A stretch of DNA of 64,000 bases from Zeugodacus cucurbitae (lineage: Eukaryota > Arthropoda > Insecta > Diptera > Tephritidae), in NCBI RefSeq assembly GCF_028554725.1, contig NC_071669.1, positions 45,344,501-45,408,500 on the forward strand, in the 5' to 3' direction. Position numbers and translations under genes: made by a program. Below the pieces are notes generated by a model. The model worked only from the letters and a program-made list of their open reading frames with translations, made no database searches and was not told where the DNA came from. Below, in pieces: positions 49,847 to 60,262 of this stretch; the first letter of the stretch is position 1; each line of letters opens with the position of its first letter.

Positions 49847-49858
49847 TTTTTCCCATAT
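49847..49858. repeat. target-site duplication, 5' side of RTE
   Basis: This is the second copy of tttttcccatat, abutting the 5' end of the full-length RTE. Confidence 0.85.
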
Positions 49859-50760
49859 CTATACAATATTTATGCACTAAAGTTCCAAAAAAAAAACAAG
49901 TCGTTCAGTCATATCCGAAGGAATTTAGTGTGTTTATGGAAAAGGTATTCATATCTTCCGAAGCGAAAAGCTCTTTTTAGTGATACTGATATTTTGGAAG
50001 ACAATCTCGCAGATCCTTGGACCAACAAGTTCAGGGAGAGAATGTGGGTTTCTTAAAACCCATAAAATATTAAGAAGTATTGATGGAGAAAAATTTTTAT
50101 TGTTCTGACTAATAATATCACAGAATTAATGTGAACTTCATTAAGTTACTGAGTTAAAGACTAAGTTCTGTTCGGAAACTTTACAATAACGCTTTATATA
50201 GTAATGTGAGCGGTGACCAACCATAACAGAATGCATTGAGTGGACGACTACCATTCGTTGCTATTCCTTGGAATGTCTTACCAAGATTTTGTTATATACA
50301 GTCGAAATTTTATTTATGTTTTTAATTGCTTACAGGAGGAAATCGTCCGTAGATCCCGGAGAGAATTATGAAACATTATACGAGAAGTTAGGGAGGGTTA
50401 ATAGTAAAATTGTAAGATAATCTCTTCATAGCACCCTAGTGAGCGACACAGACAAGAGATTCAATATTAATCGTCTAAGTTCTAAATGATTCCAGGTTAT
50501 GCTAAACAAAACGTGCACGCATCACATTATTAGAACGAACTTTTGGTATCCAAATCATATTAAGAGATCTGAATATTGACTATCTTTTGAGCAGGTACAT
50601 CAAACTAATTATGTGGGGACTAGACGACATACAGTTGATCAAAAATGAATTTACCCGTTGAAAATAAGCACACTTTTTCACTTTCCGCAGCGAAATATAT
50701 TGCTAACTGATACAACAAAAAAATGTAAACTCAATGTAAAATTACATCCGACCAATACAT
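49859..50760. other. AT-rich intergenic DNA
   Basis: No gene, repeat copy or RNA was recognised. Confidence 0.5.
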
Positions 50761-50764
50761 ATCC

Positions 50765-51770
50765 AAGTGAAGTATGTTGCAGCACTTACAGCGTGTAGGC
50801 TAAAGATCTTGGGCCACTGGACCCAAACATTGCACCAATGGGGACATGGGATCATAATAAATCTTGTCACTGAACTCGGTTTGCATTGGTCCTGTGACCG
50901 GGAAACCGAGACTGTTGAGGAAATTAAAGCATCATTCTCCTTCCCCAGCACAGAAGATTGGACCAATGAAACAATCATAGATAGTACCAACGGTGAAATC
51001 TATATATTCACCGACGGATCAAAAGGTGAAACAGGAACGGGAGCAGGCTTCTTCTGTAAATACCCACACACTAAACGACTACAATTCGGTATTTCAAGCT
51101 GAGATTGTCGGACTAAGGGAAGGCGCTAGGTGGGCCTGCGCCCAAACAAACAGGTCCATCAACTTTCTTGTGGGTAGCCAAACCACGATTAAGGCTATCC
51201 GCTGCGCCAATACAAAGTCTCAATGCGTCAGATCATGCAAAGAGGCAATTAATAGACTAGCGGGAGAAAACTCAGTTAGCATTATCTGGGTACCCGGTCA
51301 TAAAAGTATAGAAGGAAACGAAAAGGCAGATGAGTTGGCTCGCTCAGAAGCAGCTGGGAATACAGTTCCCTTAAACTGCTCCAGACCTTTCAGTTCTCTC
51401 AAGCGCTGCCTAAAGCAATGGATGCTGGGGGAACATCTCAGGTCCTGGAACATGTGCAACACGAGTCGCACCACAAAGCTACTATGGGGTAGTGTTGACA
51501 CTGGACAGACCAAAAAACTTCTTACTTTAAGCAAAAGAGAACTAAGCTGTATAACAGGGGTCATCACGGGGCACCTGCGTCTAAGAGGCCACCTGCAGAA
51601 ACTTGGTATAGTAGAATCGGCGGAATGCAGGGCGTGCGCGGAAGATGATGAGACACTAGAGCATTATATCTGCGAATGCCCGGCCTTCTGTCATTTAAGA
51701 AGAGATACCTTCCATGGCTTCCATTTCTCTAGATCTGAGAGAAATTGGGCAGTAGGGATGGAATAAACTG
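50765..51770 (+). mobile_element. LINE 3' portion with RNase H domain (I/LOA-like)
   Basis: A + frame (50767-51102) holds the end of the RT linker (LKILGHWTQTLHQWGHG) and the first RNase H block EIYIFTDGSK. A frameshift near 51060-51100 moves the rest to the next frame (to 51766), with FQAEIVGLREGA, then VGSQTTIKA, VPGHKSIEGNEKADELA and a Cys/His motif CRACAEDDETLEHYICECP. RNase H needs Asp in the third block (normally DSQ), and here it reads Gly. So both a frameshift and loss of a catalytic residue mark it as dead. The RT proper and the 5' part are missing. RNase H places it in the I/LOA/R1-type group; a finer clade cannot be set. Confidence 0.85.
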
Positions 51771-53737
51771 AAAAACTTCGTTAAATCGACCGAGTTGTTC
51801 AGGTGAGGCTTACCAGGGTACCTTCGGGGAGCACCTTTGGTCCTAATAATGGCCTTCGCCTCCCTTTTCAACCAACCAAAAAACCAATTCTCAAAATTCC
51901 CATCATAGTATTTAACCAAGTCATAAGATAAGTTCTGACATTAGATAATTTACTAATATTGAGGGTTAATTTTTGTATTTCCTCTGTATTTTATTTTAGT
52001 TTCAGTACATATGCACACACACCCAAACTTAGGAATATAGGCCAGTAAATTTCTCTCCGTTTATGTGTGAACTTATATTGCCCAGCGTGCGAAAATTTAA
52101 GAAATTTCCCATATTTTTCAACAATTTCCTCTAAAATTATTGTTTGCCATTGTTGTTTTTGTTGTGATTGCTGCTGTCAGCATTGGTGGCAATAATGTTT
52201 GCTATTGTTGTGGCTACTACTGGTTGCCGTTGCTGTTGAAAGGTGTAAATTGTGTACTTGTGCTAGGCAGTAAAAATAACACAACAACAACAACAGCAAT
52301 AACAATAACAACAACAGCGCGCACTGAAATCAACCAGTGTGATGAACAAGCATATCACAAGCGTCCAAGTTGTTGTTGCTGTTGTAAAAAGTGATGGCAG
52401 TGCCGAAGCTGTAGTTGTTGTTGTTGCTTGCATAAAATAAATATTTAAATATTTTTTGTATAAACATTTGTGGTGTTATTTCTGAAAATATGATGTTGAT
52501 TAAATACTCGCACATTATTTCGAGTGTAAATTGTTGAAACAGCAATGCCATCACACAAACGTCAACAACACAACGAAGCAACAACAACAACAATAACAAC
52601 AAGAATAATACGAGCAAAAGCAAGTTTGTTGGCAAAGTGTGATGGAATTCAAATATTTGAAATATTCACACCGCAGCACAACTGATGCATGTCGAGCGTG
52701 ATTTTCATTTGTTCTCCTCGCATTCATTCATATTTTCATTGCATATACATATGTATGTAGATTTCTATAAATGCCATTGCAACAACCACCATTCTACTAC
52801 ACTCGGCTTGACCAGACGTTGCGGCACCGCTCAAGCAGATGTCCAACGTTGCCCATATGTATGTATGTATGTAAATATGTATAACAAACAGTAGTACGCA
52901 TTTATGTAAGTATATTTTGTTGCGCAACAAAACCAGCGCTCATGTCATGTAACCTGACGCATTTCCTAATTGCTCCCTAATTGTTAAATGGGCAGCGCCT
53001 TGAAAGACAGCAACTTCCTGACGTACGTTGTTTTTGTTGCGTTTGTAGCGTGTACTCAGCACAGGCATTTGAATTTTCTACCCGGTCGGCTTGTTTTCAA
53101 ACAAGCGCAGAGGAAATGCACACCACAGCGGGGCGTGTCCACAGCGGCTAAGTGGTGGTCATAATTTATCCCTTCCTTTAGGTCAGTTGTCACTGTAAGC
53201 CGATCGACGGGGTGCCAGCATGAGTTCAAATCGAAACCCCAACTTGAGTTATGCCGAGTTTAAGGTTTTAAAGTTATAAGCACGTGTTGTGTGTCGAATG
53301 TTCTTTAAAATATTGTCTAAAATTATACAATAATACATTAACTGTAAATTGATATTTTCTTCCTTTTGATTAACTTTTCAGCGATTTTCGAATATTAATG
53401 ACTGTCAAGTTGTTTCTTTTTTCGCAAGTTCCAGTTAGAAACATCAAGTTAAGTCAAGACCTTGTTTTCCGTTTTCATTGTAGTGCAAACTCACTACTCT
53501 TCAACTAACATCTAATAGCAAAATAAATCGGATTTGGCTATCGTTCACGCTTCTTCACCACTTTTTTTATTAGTTGACGAGGTATTAGACGGTAGCCAGC
53601 CAAAACGTTAGTTCACGAAGATATGACTACCAGATGTGTCTACCTCATTGAAGTACAATGAATGCTTGACAGTGAACGATAAAGTACCTAGATTTTCTAT
53701 CTTACCTTCCTCCAGGTATAGACACCGCTATTTATTT
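51771..53737. other. LINE 3' UTR remnant then intergenic DNA
   Basis: The first about 180 bases after the RNase H frame are probably the element's 3' UTR. The rest is intergenic with CAA/GTT-rich runs (52140-52640). Low-complexity frames on both strands there are not genes. Confidence 0.4.
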
Positions 53738-53739
53738 TA

Positions 53740-54539
53740 GGTCTACAACTTTGCTTCCGCCGTTTTCCAATAGATGTCTCTAGGGTCAAGCACTGCTCGA
53801 TTAAATCGATTAAATCGTTTTATATCGATCTTGGACATTTGTGTCAACATTAACCCAACAAAATATTTGTAGAGATCTGTTTGCATCCAAAACTTATCCT
53901 CAACTGAAAATGACACTTTTTGAGCCGAATTCTCGACATTTGCGGGAAATTTTGCTTTTCTTTTTTAATTCCTAGAAAAGTGTGGCTGAGGCTCATCGAA
54001 TGCTTTCGGATACGTACGGTGAGGCTGTCCTAAGTGAAAGAACATGTCGCGAATGGTTTCAACGTTTTAAGAATGGTGATGGGATGGCGTGGTGGTGGAA
54101 GGGAGAAGATTTTCGAAAATGCTGAATTGGATGTATTACCCGACTGAAACGTTCACAGGAGATCGATACCGAACGCAATTGATGCATTTGAGCCGAGCAC
54201 TAAAGGAAAAACGACCACAGTACGAGGAAAGACACGATAAAGTCATTCTCCAGCATGACAATGCTCGGCCTCACGTCGCAAAGGTGGTCAAAAAATATTT
54301 GGAGACGCTGAAATGGGATATCTTACCCCACCTGCCGTATTCTCCAGACGTTGCTCCATCTGACTACCACTTCATCCAATACATGAGGAGTTCTTTCGTC
54401 ACGGAATACGCATGCTGCAAGAAAGATGGTCAAAAGTAGTAGCTAGCGACGGCCAATATTTTGAATAAAATTCTTGTAACCGTTTTTATACAATAAAGCC
54501 TTAAATTTACAAAAAACGGCGGAAGCAAAGTTGTAGACC
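53740..54539 (+). mobile_element. mariner (DD34D), 800 bp, internally deleted
   Basis: Perfect 27-bp terminal inverted repeats (starting ggtctacaactttgcttccg at 53740, mirrored to 54539) are flanked by TA at 53738-53739 and 54540-54541. The transposase N-terminus (KSVAEAHRMLSDTYGEA, then RTCREWFQRFKNGD, about 53975-54080) is followed by a deletion. The C-terminal catalytic half then resumes (LKEKRPQYEERHDKVILQHD, NARPHVAKVVKKYL, LPYSPDVAPSDYHF). The last two Asp are 34 residues apart, the canonical mariner spacing. The central first-Asp region is lost and frames disagree, so it is non-autonomous; its intact repeats could still serve a transposase in trans. Confidence 0.95.
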
Positions 54540-54564
54540 TAATAGCTCAGTTCATCGTGTCATT

Positions 54565-55010
54565 AACTTTTTCAATTGGTGATACCAATTGCAGCCAAGT
54601 CCTTCTCCACCTGCTTTTTCCAATGGAGTGGAGGTCTTCCTCTGCTTCCACCAGCGGGTACAACATGGAACACTTTTAAAGCTGCAGTGTTTTCGTCGAT
54701 TCGGCCAGCGTAACCGCTATCTTTTTATTCGTCGCTCATCATTCCATCGTCTGTGGAATTCGCCATTGCCAATGCTCAAAAGACCATAAATCTACCACAA
54801 AACTCTAACTCTTTCTCTCGAAAACTCCTAGTGCCGTCTCATCGGATGTTGGCATCGTTCACGCTTCTGCACCATATAGCATAGCAGGAATGATAAGGGG
54901 CTTGTAGAGTTTGCTTTTCGTTCTTCGAGAGTAGACTTTACTTTTCCGTTGCCTACTCAGTGCAAAGTACCACCTGTTGGCTAGACAATCTGGAAAGGGC
55001 AGAACTAGCA
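54565..55010 (-). mobile_element. RTE-clade LINE, C-terminal fragment
   Basis: Minus-strand matches run through the 'LSRRTKIKLYK' block, the 'GAEAWTMSTSDET' region, the 'YRRRWND' region, DENTA and the Pro/Arg-rich terminal part, in degraded frames. It begins about 25 bp after the mariner at 53740-54539. Stops, frameshifts and a missing RQRLRW-type segment make it inactive. Confidence 0.8.
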
Positions 55011-57867
55011 CAGTACAGCATAATAGCACAGGGTCCAGTTAGAACTTTCTACATAGATGTAATATAAAAGAATATTTATAAATCCTATAATATATATAAT
55101 CTCTACATATCGCAGTACGTGTAGAAAACGCGTCTACAACAGAATAATAAGACGGGAAATTTTTAGAAAGAGAATCATGGATCAAAGCAATTAGATTGTA
55201 CCAGGATTCATGAGATAATTAACGCTAATTTATAGATTCTCTTGATAAAACCAATCGTTCAAAACAGAATCGTTCTCCTCTCTTGAAGTAGAAAATAAGC
55301 TGCTATTTTCGAATAACTTTTGTCGGAGTTTTCTATATCCAAAGATGGAAGACTGCCCATCTCCATGTTTGCGGTTTACAGGAGATGGTTTAAGTACTGC
55401 TATAGCAGTCTCCTCAATGAGAATTGTTATATACATATGTATGTACATATTTATAATCTTGCATATTTTGATTTCATCAATAACTTCATATAATTGAAAG
55501 CCATACCATCGAAATTCCGATTGTGAATCTCAAGCAGACACTATAATCCAGCAAATTTATTGGGAGATTAAAATTGCTGATATCCAATAAAAACAATTTA
55601 AACGCAATTGACTTCATCTACCACTCCTGCTGCTCGGCGGCAGTACGAATCAATTATGAATGAGCGGCGACCACCGCAGTCGGACGGTTGTTCAACAAAA
55701 GTTGCGACCAATAAAAATGACAGCGCCACAACTACGGTTAGCGGCGATGTTGGACAGTTAAATACATATATGTATATATATACAAAATACCCGTGTGTAT
55801 ACGAAAGTAATGCTTGTATAAATTAAGAAATAAACATATTTGAGTTAAATAAGTTGATGTAGGAGAGTTTATACATACATATGTACATGAACTACTGGAT
55901 CTTATGGAGTCTATATGTAAGTACATATGTATATAGGAATAGATACTTAAACGTATAGTGTTATAAACACATATATATACCGACATTTTCTCCCTGTAAT
56001 CGAGTTCCCACATTTAGCAACGCGTCAGCGATAACTTTAATTTTCGAAAATTAGTTTTGTTTATACAAGACACGGTGGAAGAAAGAATAACAATGACGAG
56101 CCCAGACGCGGCTAACGCTGGCAGCACGAGGAAGCAATCACTATACTTACATACATATGAGTAGGGCCAGGGCCGCAGTGACAGTGGCATCAACGGCAGC
56201 CCGCAATGGCAGCCAGCAACACAATGACAGTTGTGCACGCAAAGTAAACAACCACAAAATGTGCCACAAAGTCCGCTGAAATGCTGAAATACTAAAATGC
56301 AGGACGTCCACGAATATACACATGCGTTTGTGTGTGTGTGTCGCGTTGAGTGGTGGCAGCAGCCGCGACGTCTGCAAGCCGCCGAAAGTCGCATATGTCA
56401 CTCGCTACTAAATCCTCTTTGGGTTGAAAGCAAAAAAGCAACAAAAAAACCGAAAAGCCAAAAACAACAAAAAGAACTAAATGAAATGCATGAGAGATAC
56501 TCTTCCACAGACGTACGTACTCACACTAACAGTAAAATGAAAAGTGGCAAAAATAAAATTGTTTCCAAAATTAGATAAATGCCAATGAAAAATTTGCCGT
56601 CTAGTCAGCCCGCCAGCATGCCGGTGGCAATGATGCAGCACTACTCTTCTAATTTTTCAAAATGTATAAATTTCTATTGATTTCATTCAACAAAACATAT
56701 TATGCCGCTATAGCACGACAAATATAGTACATGTGTGTAGTTTATGTGTGTGTTTACATGTGTTATCCTTATAACTGGCATTCTAAGGACCCTCCTTTAT
56801 CTACAGCAGCGCTGCTGTAATAATTAAATATATTCGTATACGCTGGCAAATATTACTGTCGTTATACACATATATTTGTACGTACATACATACATATATT
56901 TATTTATCTATGTATATATGTATGCATGTATATAGATACTACAAATATATATTTAATATCATTATTGCTACGCCAGAGTGATTGCCATTCAAGTGCCAAG
57001 CATTGCTATTCACTTCTGACTACCGTAGCGTTGACACCGTCTGCTGCTGCCGCTGTTGCTCCGCATCCCTCTATCCCTGTTGGCATTGCCATATCATTGC
57101 GATGAGCAATTTCCTGCGCGCATTTTATCCTAAGTAAACAATCCACCATTTGCTGGGACGACAAACTTACTTACATACATATATTCGATGAAGTGGTCGT
57201 GAAATGTGCCAACAACAGCAATAAAAGCAGTACACTGCTGAATTGACTGACTGCACTTACGGCTGAGTACTTTTGTACTCTGTACTGCTATCAGTGTGGT
57301 TGCAGCACTTCTACCTTCATTTCAATAATCACTTTTTTCCCGTTTCGCTACTTTTGGTTATGCGCTAACGGATTTTTTTTCATATTTCATGTTGTTGTTG
57401 TATCGAAATAAGAATCACACTGGCAGCATGCAGCATTTCACTGACTTTGGTTGCAGTACATACACGTATGTATGTATATGTGTGGCAGCAGCAGTACAAC
57501 TTTATTCACACGAAGTCCAAATGTATGTTTGTGTGTATGTATGTGTGGTAAGTAAATAAACGCTGCTGTCATGGCTTATTGAATTGTCATTTACCCGCTT
57601 ATTCACCATTCAACTGGCGAATCGCCAGGCAATCAACCGCCAGGCAACCAACCGCGCATCCAGCCTCCTCAGTTATCTCGGCTCAGCGATTCCTGGTCCC
57701 GCCTCATCAATTTGCCGCAGTTGCCTGTTTGTTGGTTGACTAATTGTGCGCTGAAGTGCTGTGACTATATTGATTGTGTTGACTGTCGCTTTAATTGCCT
57801 CATCTTAATGGTGGACAGAGCTTTTATTAAATCTTTGGAGAATGCCATATCGATATTGTTAATTCCA
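55011..57867. other. intergenic DNA with GC-balanced blocks
   Basis: Blocks at about 55990-56570 and 57000-57720 are less AT-rich. Near 57617-57660 the word cgccaggcaa is repeated. ATGTATGTA runs are frequent at 56880-56940. No gene was recognised. Confidence 0.4.
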
Positions 57868-58470
57868 TAAATGGTTTGTAAAATAAATTTCATTTGCGAA
57901 AAATGGAGCAATACGAGCTGGGAAAAAGAAGAGAAAGATAACACAACAGAGACGAATGGCCCAATGGTACAGTTATCGATAGAATCAATGGAGAAATTAT
58001 TTGTGTTCACCGAAAGGTCAAAATGTGAAGTGGGCATGGCAGCAGTATTCTTCAGAGACAAACACAACAAGAAGTTTTAAAATTAAAAAATAGAAATAAT
58101 TACAGTGTTCTTACTCTAGGCTCTACCCTCAGAAACCTGGGCATGGCAGCAGTATTCTTCAGAGACAAACACAACAAGAAGTTTTAAAATTAAAAAATAG
58201 AAATAATTACAGTGTTCTTACTCTAGGCTCTACCCTCAGAAACTTGGTAAAGAAATTTGGTAGAATACAGAGCACGTGTATTCGAGCATTATCTTTGCGA
58301 ATGCTTTGTATTGAACCGGTTAAGCCGAGATACCTTCCAATATTCCGATATAAAAGAAATTTAATGGATAGAATATAGAAAATCTATCAAATATATCGAG
58401 TTCCTAAATGGTTTTTAGTTGGGACTTGCTTGCTTGGTGACAGTCAGTGTTCGACTGAGTTCCAAATATG
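57868..58470 (+). mobile_element. LINE RNase H relic, internally deleted
   Basis: The + frame 57871-58080 follows the linker and start of RNase H of the 50.8-kb LINE: the TETNGP segment, then EKLFVFTERSK in place of EIYIFTDGSK (catalytic Asp reads Glu). Near 58285-58310 the Cys/His tail block resumes (EHYLCECF), followed by RDTFQYSD, where the 50.8-kb copy has RDTFHGFH. The bulk of RNase H between them is missing. It belongs to the same family as the 50.8-kb relic and contains a 107-bp tandem duplication. Confidence 0.75.
58031..58244. repeat. two-unit 107-bp direct tandem duplication
   Basis: The unit 58031-58137 (starting tgggcatggcagcagtattc) is repeated at 58138-58244 with a single difference (c at 58137, t at 58244). 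The near identity implies a recent slippage or unequal-exchange event, or an assembly artefact. Confidence 0.97.
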
Positions 58471-58579
58471 GCACATTCACCAAAACTAATAAAAATTTAT
58501 ATAATGGCATAGACTAGAACTAAAGAAAACATATAAGGAATGGAAGCTAACCACAACTTATGCAAATATTAGTTGGTTT

Positions 58580-60262
58580 ACTATTTACGATGATGATGCC
58601 AGTTTGGTCACACTGGAAGTCTGTAGAGCTACTCCACAAGGCGGAGTGCTATCTCCACTCTTATGGGCATTAGTGGTAAACAACTTACTAAAACAGTTTG
58701 AAAACAAAGCTCCCAAAATAACAGCGTATGCGGATGACATCGCCATCTTAATAACGGGAAAGTGTCTGCACACTGTCAGCAGTATAATGACCAGCACTCT
58801 CAACACTGTCAAAAACTGGGCAACGCTAGCGGGACTGGGGGTCATTGCGGAAAAAACAGACCTTCTGGTGTTTACTAGGAGGTACAAAATACCTGCATTA
58901 AGGCCCCCTTCGCTAAATGGGACCGAGCTCCCGCTCAAGGACCGTACCAAATACCTAGGGGTAGTCTTGGACACCAAACTTCTGTGGAAGTACAATGTGG
59001 AGGAGAGAGTGAGGAAAGCCAGTAATCCTTTGTATGCATGCAGGAAGATGCTTGGCACTACCTGGGGGGTGAGACCAATTTTGCTCTACAAAGTTCTAGT
59101 GTGGTGGACGGGTACTAGAAAATCTATGTATCGGAAGCCGATGAAAAAGGTTCAGCGGCTTGCAGCGCTATGTTACCCGGGGGCCCTAAAAACCACCCAA
59201 CGGCTGCTCTAGAACGGCTGCTCTGCGCGGCGAAATCGGCGGGTCGACTGATGGCAATAGGTGAATTTACATACAGATCCTTTGGACACAATTCGGTTAC
59301 TGGTCCCATTCTACAACTGGGAAAGAGAGTTCATGGTAAACATTGAAAAGGATGGTTGGCACAAGGGCACCGTAACTACACGCAACACCTTCCTTCTGGA
59401 ATTAGGCATAAAACAACCGTTCAAACTGCCGAGCCACTGCAGTATATTTCAAGCAGAGGTCTTTGCTATTGGGAAGGAAGTAGAGCTAGCCTCCAGCGCA
59501 TAAAGCCAATACTCTAAAATTAACATCTACGTAGACAGCCAAGCGGAAATCAAGGCAGTAACCTCGTGTCGAATATCGGCCAAAAGTGTCCTGAGCAGCA
59601 GAGCAGCGGTGGTCAGGGTCGCCAGAAATATGAGGCTACACTTCTACTGTGTGCCGAGCCATAAAGGCATCGAGGGCAACGAAATCGTAGACGTGAGTGC
59701 CAAGAGTTGTGTACAGCTGTCACCCGGAAACATGATCAACATCGGTAAACCCATGCATATTCTGTACGATGACATAGACAGGTGCATGGCAAGAAAACTC
59801 ATATCTCGCTGGAAGGATCTACCGGCTGTAAAACTGCAAAGGTCATGTGCAAAGCGGTAGACCAATATACAAGGTTCCTATTGGAGCTCGATAGAAAGGG
59901 CTGTAGGACTATGGTTGGCATTCTTACCGGTCACATGCCTATAAAATGGGGCTGTCAGATCGGGAGGAATGCAGAAAAAGTCAAGAGCGGGGCACCAAGG
60001 GAACAGTGGAGCATCTCTTGTGCGTTTGTCCTGAGTTAGCGAGACAGCGTTTTAGGTACTTAGGGGCCCCACAGTGCGATAAGTTAGAGGAGATATTGTT
60101 ATTGAATCCTCATAAACTATTAAAATTCACGACAGGCGCAGACATCCTGAATGATGACTACTACTCACGGAACACGTGAAGGCACTCCATTCTGGTATCG
60201 CAAAGGACCATAACTGGCCTATGCGTGGCTTGCAGGCCTACCAGACCAACCTAACCTATTAT
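58580..60262 (+). mobile_element. LINE RT + RNase H relic (I/LOA-like), second family
   Basis: The frame 58604-59212 carries the RT palm: CRATPQGGVLSPLLWALVVN, then ITAYADDIAILITG with the YADD active site intact, GVIAEKTDLLVFTRR, and KYLGVVLDTKLLWKYN. The thumb and connection follow (LLYKVLVWWTG). After frameshifts the RNase H blocks appear: IFQAEVFAIG (about 59445), INIYVDSQAEIKAV (about 59520-59560, catalytic Asp kept), VPSHKGIEGNEIVD (about 59650-59700) and a final Cys/His stretch with EHLLCVCPE near 60010. The 3' end has 'tggtatcgcaaagg...cttgcagg...aacctaacct', about 60195-60262. The 5' half and RT fingers are missing, and the frame is broken near 59210, 59505 and 59860. Confidence 0.88.

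Noticed and set aside
51771..51950. Possible separate gene after the RNase H frame
   Set aside because: The short minus-strand frame here overlaps the LINE 3' UTR and has no family signature.
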